37,229 nt of DNA from Polaromonas sp. UBA4122 (GTDB lineage Bacteria; Pseudomonadota; Gammaproteobacteria; Burkholderiales; Burkholderiaceae_C), in assembly GCA_002381615.1 (NCBI GenBank), contig DFWY01000050.1, forward strand, positions 1 through 37,229, written 5' to 3'. The notes below the pieces were generated by a model. That model was not told where the DNA came from. It made no database searches and saw only the letters and a list, made by a program, of their open reading frames with translations. The translations under genes and the position numbers were made by a program. Below are positions 14,405-21,571 of this stretch, piece by piece. The first letter of the stretch is position 1. Each line of letters starts with the position of its first letter.

Positions 14405-17052
14405 CAGCGACGACGCCTGAAAGTGAATCGGGGCAACCCGACCTCGCCGCGCGGCCTCAGGCGTCATCGGCAGCATCGACCAGCGGGTGGCCACAGCGCC
14501 AAGGACTGAGCACTGCCGAGGCGGCGCGCCGACTGGCCGCCGAGGGCCCGAACCTGCTACCCGGCAGCACACCGAAATCGACCCTGGCGATCGTGCGAAA
14601 GGTACTCACCGAGCCGATGTTCCTGATGCTGCTGGCCGCTGGCGGTATCTACCTGGCGCTGGGCGACCGGGCCGAAGCGCTGTTCCTGCTCGGCTTTGTG
14701 TTCGTTGTGATCGGCATCACGCTGGCGCAGGAGCGCAAGACGCAACGCGCGATGGAGTCGCTGCGCGACCTGTCAGCGCCGCGCGCGCTGGTGATCCGGG
14801 GCGGGCAAGAGCAACGAATCGCCGGGCGCGATGTGGCGCGCGGCGATCTGCTGGTGCTACGCGAAGGTGACCGCATCGCCGCAGATGCGCTGCTGCTCAA
14901 TGGGCAACTGGAGGTGGATGAATCGCTGCTGACCGGAGAGGCGGTGCCGGTGGCGAAGTTACCCGGCGCGGCGGACGCCGCATTCGGACAACCCGGTGGC
15001 GACAGCACGGCGTTTGTGTTTGCCAGCACGGTGGTCACGAAAGGCCTTGGTCTGGCCGAGGTACACGCCACCGCCAGCGCTACGGCAGTTGGGCGTATCG
15101 GTGCCGACCTGGCGGCCACCACCGAGCCGCCGTCGGCGCTGCAACAGGCCTCGCGCACACTGGTCCGCCGGCTTGGCCTGGGCGCGCTTGTTCTCGCCAG
15201 CATTCAGGTGCTGCTGGGCTGGTGGTGGGACGGCCGGCCGCTGCTGGACAGCCTGCTGGCGGGCATCGCGCTGGCGATGGCCATCCTGCCGGAGGAGATT
15301 CCGGTCATCCTCACCGTATTCCTGGCGCTGGGCGCCTGGCGCATCTCAAAACAAAAGGTGCTGACGCGGCGCGCCTCGGCGGTCGAGGCGCTGGGCGCCA
15401 TCACCGTGCTGGCGGTGGACAAGACCGGCACGCTCACTGTCAACCGCATGGCAGTGGCCGAGATCGCCACCGCCGACGCGCACTTCACTCCCGACGGCGC
15501 GGCCAACTTGCCCGAGGTCTTTCACGAACTGGCCGAGTTTGCGATGCTGGCCACGCCGGGCGACCCCTTCGATCCGATGGAAAAGGCAATCCAGCTGTTC
15601 GGCCACCGCTGGCTGGCGGGCACCGAGCATGTGCACGATGGCCGCATGCCGGAGTTCGAATACGCGCTCTCGGGCGATATCCTGGCGATGACGCGGGTGT
15701 TCGCCAGCGCCGACCCATCGCAGCACCTGCTGGCTACCAAGGGCGCGCCCGAGGCGGTGGCCGACCTATGCCACCTGGATGCCGAGCGGCGCGAGGCGAT
15801 CCGACACCAGGTCGAGGGGATGGCCGAGCGCGGCCTGCGCGTGCTGGGCATAGCCCGTGGGCGCTGGGCTGGTGCAGCCGCCGCACCGGACACTGAGCCA
15901 GTCTGGCCGCAAAGTCAGCATGATTTCGATTTCGAATTCCTCGGAATGCTCGGACTGGCCGATCCGCCGCGCCCCGAGGTATCTGCCGCGTTGGCCGAGT
16001 GCCGCCGCGCTGGCGTGCGCGTGATCATGATGACCGGCGACCACCCTGCCACGGCCCGCGCCATCGCGCGCCAGGTGGGCCTGTCAGAGCGCCCCGAGGT
16101 CATCACCGGGGCCGAGATCGCCGCGCTGGACGACGCGGCGTTGCGCGAACGCCTGCGGCATGTGGACCTGTGCGCACGGCTGCAGCCAGCGCACAAGCTG
16201 CGCCTGGTGCAGGTGCTGCGCGCCGCCGGTGAGGTGGTGGCAATGACCGGCGACGGCGTCAACGATGCGCCGGCGCTGAAAGCCGCTGACGTGGGCATCG
16301 CGATGGGCGAGCGCGGCACCGACGTGGCACGCGAAGCCGCCGCGCTGGTGCTGCTGGACGACAGTTTTGCCCGCATCGTCGCGGCCATCCGCCAGGGACG
16401 GCGCATCGACGACAACATCCGCAAAGCCACGCGCTTCGTCTTTGCTGTGCATGTACCCATCATCGCGCTGGCGCTGGTGCCAGCGCTGCTGCAATGGCCG
16501 GTGCTGCTGCTGCCGGTACATATCGTGTTGCTGGAACTATTGATCGACCCCGCCTGCTCGATCGTTTTCGAGGCCGAGCCTGAAGCCAGCGGCCTGATGG
16601 ACCGTCCGCCCCGCCCGGTATCAAGCTCGCCGTTTGCTGCCGCGCCGCTGGGCCATGCGGTGCTGCAGGGCCTGGGCATCGCGGGGCTACTCTTGCTCGG
16701 GTATGCCTGGCTCGCAGAGCAAGGCTGGAGCGCCGCTCAAGGCCGCAGCATGGTGTTCAGCGCACTGGTGCTCAGCGTGCTGCTGCTGATCCTGGCGAAC
16801 CGCGACCTGACGCGGCCGGCGATCATGGGCGTCAGCAATCCCAACCCCTGGCTGTGGCGCATGGCCGCCGCCGTGGGGCTGCTGCTCGCGGCGGTGCTGG
16901 GCGTTCCCTGGCTGCAAAACGTCATGGGCCTGGCACTCCCCGGCCCTGCAGGGCTGGCCGTCGAGGTCGGCCTCCTGGCGTTGTGCTGCGTATGGCTGGA
17001 GTTGGTGCGGCGCTTCGGCCCTCGCCTGCGCACGCCCGGCGTTGGCGCCTGA
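14401..17052 (+). CDS. Cation-transporting P-type ATPase (P2-like)
   Basis: 883 residues with an N-terminal cation-ATPase domain (GLSTAEAARRLAAEGPNLLP), actuator loop TGEAVPV near 178, M4 motif ILPEEIPVIL, phosphorylation site DKTGTLT (D340), MTGDHPATARAIA, and hinge GDGVNDAP (D618 and D622). About ten membrane helices are visible, six after the catalytic part. There is no HMA domain and no CPx motif, so it is not a P1B pump; the M4 PEEIP resembles the PEGLP of Ca2+/Mn2+-type pumps. The ending LLELLIDPACSIVFEAEP is shared by a bacterial subfamily without firm substrate. It is translationally coupled to the ATP-grasp-like gene upstream. Confidence 0.92.
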   Translation: MTATTPESESGQPDLAARPQASSAASTSGWPQRQGLSTAEAARRLAAEGPNLLPGSTPKSTLAIVRKVLTEPMFLMLLAAGGIYLALGDRAEALFLLGFVFVVIGITLAQERKTQRAMESLRDLSAPRALVIRGGQEQRIAGRDVARGDLLVLREGDRIAADALLLNGQLEVDESLLTGEAVPVAKLPGAADAAFGQPGGDSTAFVFASTVVTKGLGLAEVHATASATAVGRIGADLAATTEPPSALQQASRTLVRRLGLGALVLASIQVLLGWWWDGRPLLDSLLAGIALAMAILPEEIPVILTVFLALGAWRISKQKVLTRRASAVEALGAITVLAVDKTGTLTVNRMAVAEIATADAHFTPDGAANLPEVFHELAEFAMLATPGDPFDPMEKAIQLFGHRWLAGTEHVHDGRMPEFEYALSGDILAMTRVFASADPSQHLLATKGAPEAVADLCHLDAERREAIRHQVEGMAERGLRVLGIARGRWAGAAAAPDTEPVWPQSQHDFDFEFLGMLGLADPPRPEVSAALAECRRAGVRVIMMTGDHPATARAIARQVGLSERPEVITGAEIAALDDAALRERLRHVDLCARLQPAHKLRLVQVLRAAGEVVAMTGDGVNDAPALKAADVGIAMGERGTDVAREAAALVLLDDSFARIVAAIRQGRRIDDNIRKATRFVFAVHVPIIALALVPALLQWPVLLLPVHIVLLELLIDPACSIVFEAEPEASGLMDRPPRPVSSSPFAAAPLGHAVLQGLGIAGLLLLGYAWLAEQGWSAAQGRSMVFSALVLSVLLLILANRDLTRPAIMGVSNPNPWLWRMAAAVGLLLAAVLGVPWLQNVMGLALPGPAGLAVEVGLLALCCVWLELVRRFGPRLRTPGVGA

Positions 17053-17115
17053 GCCTCGACCCGTAACTAGATCGCGGTCGCACATTCATCCGAACATTGA
17101 CAGAAGAAAGCTTTC

Positions 17116-17577
17116 ATGACAGATACCCCAAAGATGACGTTCACGGTCAAGGCCCGCCGCGTTGATGCACATGGCAGCGAAGCCGATTGCAAGGATGCGC
17201 AGATCACGCTCGACACCGACCTGGCTGGGCGGCGCGATGCCTTCAACCCGGCCGAGCTACTGCTGGCCGCGCTGTCGGCCTGCATGATCAAGGGCATCGA
17301 GCGCGTCACGCCCATCCTGAAGTTCGATTTGCGCGGCGTCGAGGTCCGCGTACATGGCGTGCGCCAGGACGTGCCGCCCAAGATGGAGTCCATCCGCTAC
17401 GAGATCGTGGTGGACACCGACGAGTCAGACCAGCGCCTCAATCTACTACACGAGAACGTGAAGAAGTACGGAACGGTCTTCAACACCGTGACACCCGGCA
17501 CCGATCTGGCCGGCACGATGCGCCGTAAGTCAGCCAATGAACCAGGTCAGACAGGGCAAGCAGGAGACAGGCAATGA
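17116..17577 (+). CDS. OsmC-family protein
   Basis: 153 residues. The segment FNPAELLLAALSACMIKGIE is the OsmC helix bearing the first redox cysteine (C57-like position); the second usual cysteine near the C-terminus is not evident, as that region reads KYGTVFNTVTPGTDLAG. OsmC/Ohr proteins reduce organic hydroperoxides with two cysteines, so one-cysteine members may do something else. AGAAAG precedes the ATG. The stop overlaps the CDF gene start as ATGA, so the protein is made together with a metal exporter. Confidence 0.87.
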   Translation: MTDTPKMTFTVKARRVDAHGSEADCKDAQITLDTDLAGRRDAFNPAELLLAALSACMIKGIERVTPILKFDLRGVEVRVHGVRQDVPPKMESIRYEIVVDTDESDQRLNLLHENVKKYGTVFNTVTPGTDLAGTMRRKSANEPGQTGQAGDRQ

Positions 17578-18494
17578 GCACCGGACACGACCATGGCCAC
17601 GATCATGCGCCCGCAGAGTTCAACCGCGCGTTTGCCATCGGTATCGCGCTGAATATCGCCTTCGTCGCGATCGAGGGTTTTTATGGCTGGAAGGTCAACT
17701 CACTGGCGCTGCTGGCCGATGCCGGTCACAACCTGAGCGACGTGGCAGGCCTGGTGCTGGCCTGGGGCGGCGCGCTGGCCGGCAAGCTGCGGCCCGATCT
17801 GCGCCACACCTATGGATGGAAGCGGGCATCCATTTTGGCCGCGTTCTTTAACGCCCTGCTGTTGCTGGTGGCCATGGGCTCGTTGGGTTGGGAGGCAGTG
17901 GGCCGCCTGGGTACGCCGGAGGCGACCGAGGGCTGGACCATCATCGCCGTTGCCGGTGTCGGTATTGCGATCAACACCGCCACCGCACTGCTGTTCATGC
18001 GGGGCCGAAAAGGCGATCTGAACATTCGCGGTGCCTTCCTGCACATGGCGGCCGACGCGCTGGTGTCGTTGGGCGTGGTGATTGGCGGCGCGCTCTACCT
18101 CTGGCAGGGCTGGGCGTGGATTGACCCGGTGATGAGCCTGGCCATCGCGGTGATCATTGTGGTCGGCACCTGGAATTTGTTCAAACAATCGCTGCACCTG
18201 ATGTTTGATGGCGTTCCCGAGGGTGTCGATCTGGCTGCCGTGCGCACGCTATTGCTGAGCCTGCCGGGAGTCGGCGAGGTGCATGACCTGCACGTCTGGG
18301 CCATGGGCACCTCCGAGACTGCACTGACGGCGCATGTGGTGCTGAAAGATCAGGGCACGGATGCCAGCGCCGTACTGCACGAGGCCGAGCACGAATTGCA
18401 CGAGCACTTTGAGATTCGTCACATCACGCTGCAGCTGGAGTCTGCTGCATATGCCCCGCTGTGCGCGCTGCGGGAAGGCAGCGGCTGCTGCTAA
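17574..18494 (+). CDS. Cation diffusion facilitator metal exporter (CzcD/ZitB-like)
   Basis: 306 residues that begin with a His-rich stretch (GHDHGHDH), followed by six membrane helices. The two metal-binding motifs are visible: LADAGHNLSDVAGL in helix 2 and FLHMAADALVSLGVV in helix 5, with the HxxxD pairs of zinc-type CDF proteins. The cytoplasmic C-terminal domain follows (LPGVGEVHDLHVWAMG), and the protein ends with cysteines (PLCALREGSGCC). It exports Zn2+, Cd2+ or Co2+ against protons. It is the last gene of the packed cluster; a repeat copy lies right after its stop. Confidence 0.92.
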   Translation: MSTGHDHGHDHAPAEFNRAFAIGIALNIAFVAIEGFYGWKVNSLALLADAGHNLSDVAGLVLAWGGALAGKLRPDLRHTYGWKRASILAAFFNALLLLVAMGSLGWEAVGRLGTPEATEGWTIIAVAGVGIAINTATALLFMRGRKGDLNIRGAFLHMAADALVSLGVVIGGALYLWQGWAWIDPVMSLAIAVIIVVGTWNLFKQSLHLMFDGVPEGVDLAAVRTLLLSLPGVGEVHDLHVWAMGTSETALTAHVVLKDQGTDASAVLHEAEHELHEHFEIRHITLQLESAAYAPLCALREGSGCC

Positions 18495-18495
18495 A

Positions 18496-18553
18496 AGCGC
18501 TCTTTTTTTAATAGCTGCTTGCGCAGTATATTCGGGGGCCAGAGCCTGTTTTT
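18496..18553 (+). repeat. Dispersed intergenic repeat, copy 3
   Basis: It reads GCGCTCTTTTTTTAATAGCT, then GCTTGCGCAGTA and GGGGGCCAGAGCC. It aligns with the copies at 2217, 8076 and 34965 (minus). It lies between the convergent CDF and histidine-kinase genes and, with its T-rich hairpin, may help end both transcripts. Confidence 0.7.
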
Positions 18554-18567
18554 GTCGTAAGAATTGG

Positions 18568-19977
18568 TCAAACCACGGCCGCTTTGCGTGGCAGGCTGAG
18601 CACAACTTCCAGGCCACCCTGCGGGCGATTGCGCAGCGCGATATCGCCACCGTGCGTCTGGGCAATGTTGCGCGCAATCGTCAGCCCGAGCCCGGTGCCG
18701 CCGGTTTGACGGCTGCGTGAGCCTTCGAGCCGGTAAAACGGCTCGAAGACCTTCTCCAATTCTGCCTCCGCAATACCCGGGCCGTCGTCGATCACGCGCA
18801 GCGTCAGACTCAGCGGTGTGTCCTCGACTGTCACCGTGGCCTGCCCGCCATAGAGCACGGCGTTGTCGATCAGGTTGACCAGGCAACGCTTGAGCAGCGA
18901 TGCCACGGCAACAAAGGGCTGAAGGGCGCGCCCTTCAATGCGCACCGAGCGACCCATGGCCTCGTTGTCGGACTGGAGGCTCTCGAGCAGCGCCATCACA
19001 TCCACTGCTTGCCGGGGCTCGTTGCCGCCCAGGCCGCGCATGAACTCAAGCGTGTGCGTGACCATGGCCTCCATTTCCTTCAGGTCGGCCTCGAATCGTT
19101 CGCGCAATTCATCGTCATCCAGCAGGTCGGCGCGCAGGCGCATGCGCGTGATCGGGGTTTTCAGGTCGTGCGACATCGCTGCCAGGATGCGCGTGCGGTC
19201 ATGAATAAAATGCGACAGTCGCCTTTGCATCGCGTTGAAGGCCTGCGCGGCACGGCGCACCTCCAATGGTCCCTCTTCATCCAGGGGCGGGCGGTCGATA
19301 TCCTGGCCCAGACCCTCAGCGGCCATGGCCAGCACATGCAGCGGACGGGTGATCCAGCGCACCGCCACAAACGACAGCGCCAGCACCGCGCACAGCAAGA
19401 GCAGCAACGTGAGCGCCAGGCGCCAGGGCAGCGTCGCGGCGGCCTGTGGCAGTTCGGTGTCGAAGCGCGCCCAGCGTCCGTCGCGCAGTTGAACCTGGGT
19501 GCGCAACACCGGGCCGCCCTGCGCGGCTGCGTGGTCCATGCCCGGCCCGCCGCCCATCATGGCCTGGCGCCGCCCGTAGCCCGAGCCCGCCGAGCGCGCC
19601 GGGTTGAAAGATTCGACGGGCTCGACGCGGATCGGACGCGCATCACCCAAGGCGGCGCGCAACATCGACGTAAACATCATCGCCCGCGGTCCGACAGCCG
19701 CTTCGTCGGGTGAGGCGATGACCGCATCGTGCAAGGACAGCACCAGCGGCGGCACGCTCAATACCGCGACGATGCGCTCGCGCTCGGCCGGCCCCAGGGA
19801 GTCCAGCAGCTTGACCACGTCAGTGACGCGCTGGACCTGCTGCATGCCACTGGTCTTCTGCAGCAAACGGTCGCGCTCGGCGAAATTGAAAGCCGCACTC
19901 AGCAACTGGGCCACCAGCATGCCGCCAGCCAACACCAGCATCAACCGACCGAACAGCGACTGCGGCCACCAGCGCAT
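18568..19977 (-). CDS. Sensor histidine kinase (EnvZ-like layout)
   Basis: 469 residues: membrane helix at about 10-30, a periplasmic sensor part of about 155 residues, a second helix near 186-207, HAMP linker (about 208-260), dimerisation domain with AMSHDLKTPITRMRLRADLL (H270 phosphorylated), and a catalytic domain with LVNLIDNAVLYGG, VIDDGPGI and GGTGLGLTIARN. The sensor part has a Met/Gly-rich stretch at about 139-150 (AMMGGGPGMDHA), similar in kind to the Met-rich region of the divergent Spy-like protein. The ATG overlaps the regulator's stop by one base. It likely senses a periplasmic stress, perhaps a soft metal. Confidence 0.92.
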   Translation of the reverse strand: MRWWPQSLFGRLMLVLAGGMLVAQLLSAAFNFAERDRLLQKTSGMQQVQRVTDVVKLLDSLGPAERERIVAVLSVPPLVLSLHDAVIASPDEAAVGPRAMMFTSMLRAALGDARPIRVEPVESFNPARSAGSGYGRRQAMMGGGPGMDHAAAQGGPVLRTQVQLRDGRWARFDTELPQAAATLPWRLALTLLLLLCAVLALSFVAVRWITRPLHVLAMAAEGLGQDIDRPPLDEEGPLEVRRAAQAFNAMQRRLSHFIHDRTRILAAMSHDLKTPITRMRLRADLLDDDELRERFEADLKEMEAMVTHTLEFMRGLGGNEPRQAVDVMALLESLQSDNEAMGRSVRIEGRALQPFVAVASLLKRCLVNLIDNAVLYGGQATVTVEDTPLSLTLRVIDDGPGIAEAELEKVFEPFYRLEGSRSRQTGGTGLGLTIARNIAQTHGGDIALRNRPQGGLEVVLSLPRKAAVV

Positions 19978-20699
19978 CAGTGCTCCTTGCTCACCGTGGC
20001 CGCGAGCACATAGCCCTCGCCGCGCACAGTCTTGATCAGTTGCGGATCGCGCGAGTCGTCGCCGAGCCGATGGCGCAGGCGGCTGACCTGCACGTCGATG
20101 CTGCGGTCCAGTGGCCCGGCCTCCTTGCCCTGGGTCAGGTCCAGCAGCTGATCGCGGTTGAGCACGCGATTGGGGTGGTCGAGGAAGACCCGCAGCAGCC
20201 GGTACTCGGCCCCACTGATCGGCGTGACCACGTCCATCGAGGAGATCAGGTTGCGCTGGACCGTGTCGAGCACCCAGTCGGCAAAACGCAGCGTTGCCGA
20301 CTCGTCGGGCCGCAGGTTGGGCGGCAGGCTGCGGGCGCGCCGCAAAATGACCTTGATGCGCGCGAGCAGCTCGCGCGCGCTGAAGGGCTTGGGCAGGTAG
20401 TCGTCAGCCCCCATTTCCAGGCCCACGATGCGGTCGGTCTCATCGCCGCGAGCGGTCAACATGATGACCGGAATGTCGGATTTCGTTCGCAGGGTGCGAC
20501 ACAGCGTAAGCCCGTCGTCGCCAGGCAGCATCAGGTCGAGCACGATCAGGTCGAAGTTGGCGCTGGCTAGCGCCCGCCACATCGCGCGGCCGTCACCCAC
20601 CGTGCTCGCCTGCAGGCCATTCTTTTCAAGATACCGGCTCAACAAGTGGCAAATTTCGGCGTCGTCATCAACGATCAGGATGTGGTCGGGTCGGTCCAT
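19977..20699 (-). CDS. OmpR-family response regulator
   Basis: 240 residues from ATG 20699, where MDRPDHILIVDDDAEICHLL gives a normal receiver start; longer in-frame starts add an unlikely tail. The receiver has the acidic pair near 11-13, the phosphorylated D55 in LIVLDLMLPGDDG, and K in DDYLPKPFSAREL. The OmpR-type winged helix (about 140-235) ends with RLGDDSRDPQLIKTVRGEGY. It forms an operon with the histidine kinase and is divergent from the Spy-like gene. The shared 222-bp region contains a perfect dyad that may be its operator. Confidence 0.93.
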   Translation of the reverse strand: MDRPDHILIVDDDAEICHLLSRYLEKNGLQASTVGDGRAMWRALASANFDLIVLDLMLPGDDGLTLCRTLRTKSDIPVIMLTARGDETDRIVGLEMGADDYLPKPFSARELLARIKVILRRARSLPPNLRPDESATLRFADWVLDTVQRNLISSMDVVTPISGAEYRLLRVFLDHPNRVLNRDQLLDLTQGKEAGPLDRSIDVQVSRLRHRLGDDSRDPQLIKTVRGEGYVLAATVSKEH

Positions 20700-20768
20700 G
20701 GTGCTTATTACATCGCAGCCCGCACAGTGCAGGCCATGAAGATGTATCACAGTATGTCAGGTCGCGGG

Positions 20769-20789
20769 TTTGTCGCATGCCGCGACAAA
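20769..20789. promoter_or_regulatory. Perfect dyad TTTGTCGC-N5-GCGACAAA in the divergent promoter region
   Basis: Eight-bp arms with spacer ATGCC, located 70 nt upstream of the response-regulator gene and 133 nt upstream of the Spy-like gene. No T run follows on either side, so a terminator role is unlikely. It could be an operator for a dimeric regulator; note that OmpR-family proteins usually prefer direct repeats, so another protein may bind it. Confidence 0.5.
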
Positions 20790-20921
20790 AAGACCGAGGG
20801 CTGACATCGCCCGCTTACATGGCGGCGCTGAAATAGACCACGTTGCAAGGCACTTCCCTGCAGCAGGTCAACGCGACAGGCGCGTTGAGCCAATTCACCA
20901 ACTACTGACAGGACATTTATC

Positions 20922-21452
20922 ATGAAACTCACCTACAAAATCATCGCTGGCGTTGCCGCCTCATTGGCGTTGGCCGCGGCTGGCGTGGTGTATGCAAATC
21001 CGGGCATGGGCTCGGGCATGGGCCAAGGAATGAACATGGGCATGGGCCATGGCATGGCCGGCGGGATGATGGCTGGTACCGACGTCGGGGCGATGGCCGC
21101 CACTCGACTGGCCGACCTGAAAACCGAGCTGAAGATCACCCCCACCCAGGAGGCTGCCTGGTTGACCTTCGAGAACCAGGCCAAGCAGCAGTCCGCAGCG
21201 ATGCAGGCGATGCAGGCGATGCGCAGCCAGATGCATTCACAGATGCAGAACCAGCAGCCGGGGGCGACCAGCACCGACTTCGCGGCTCAGCGCAATGCAA
21301 TGATGGCGCTACGCGATGCCAACCGGACGGCCCGCGATGCCGCGGTGAAGGACCTGTACGCGGTGCTGACGCCTGAGCAGAAGGCCATCGCGGATCAGCG
21401 CCTGAATGCCATGGGCGGCCATCGCACTGCGCGCAATTACCGGGCGAACTGA
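20922..21452 (+). CDS. Spy/CpxP-like periplasmic protein, Met-rich
   Basis: 176 residues with a signal peptide (MKLTYKIIAGVAASLALAAA, cleaved near VYA-NP). Residues about 27-52 are a Gly/Met-rich run (GMGQGMNMGMGHGMAGGMM), and a second Met-rich helix follows (AMQAMQAMRSQMHSQMQ). The two LTxxQ-type motifs, ITPTQEAAW and LTPEQKA, define the Spy/CpxP family of periplasmic chaperones and stress sensors. The Met-rich parts could bind Cu+ or Ag+. GGACATTTATC precedes the ATG. It is divergent from the two-component system that probably controls it. Confidence 0.85.
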   Translation: MKLTYKIIAGVAASLALAAAGVVYANPGMGSGMGQGMNMGMGHGMAGGMMAGTDVGAMAATRLADLKTELKITPTQEAAWLTFENQAKQQSAAMQAMQAMRSQMHSQMQNQQPGATSTDFAAQRNAMMALRDANRTARDAAVKDLYAVLTPEQKAIADQRLNAMGGHRTARNYRAN

Positions 21453-21524
21453 CCGACCGTTCCCCCGGGATTTGCTTAGATGCCGGCGGCTTGGGGGATA
21501 AATGGCGCGCGAACACCGTCATCG

Positions 21525-21538
21525 TTGATTTTCGTCAA
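21525..21538 (+). promoter_or_regulatory. FNR/Anr-like box upstream of asnB-type gene
   Basis: TTGAT-TTTC-GTCAA matches the FNR consensus TTGAT-N4-ATCAA at nine of ten fixed bases. Its centre is 31 nt upstream of the centre of a -10-like GACAAT (21560-21565), close to the class II activator spacing. This would place transcription start at or next to the ATG at 21572. Confidence 0.55.
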
Positions 21539-21571
21539 GATACGTAGCCCCCACCGGGTGACAATCAAATC

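Noticed and set aside
13247-14572. A 441-codon minus-strand reading frame
   Set aside because: It lies opposite the ATP-grasp-like gene and runs into the ATPase gene; the sequence is Arg/His/Gln-rich without domain signals.
19009-19713. A 234-codon plus-strand reading frame
   Set aside because: Antisense shadow of the histidine kinase, whose motifs are complete on the other strand.
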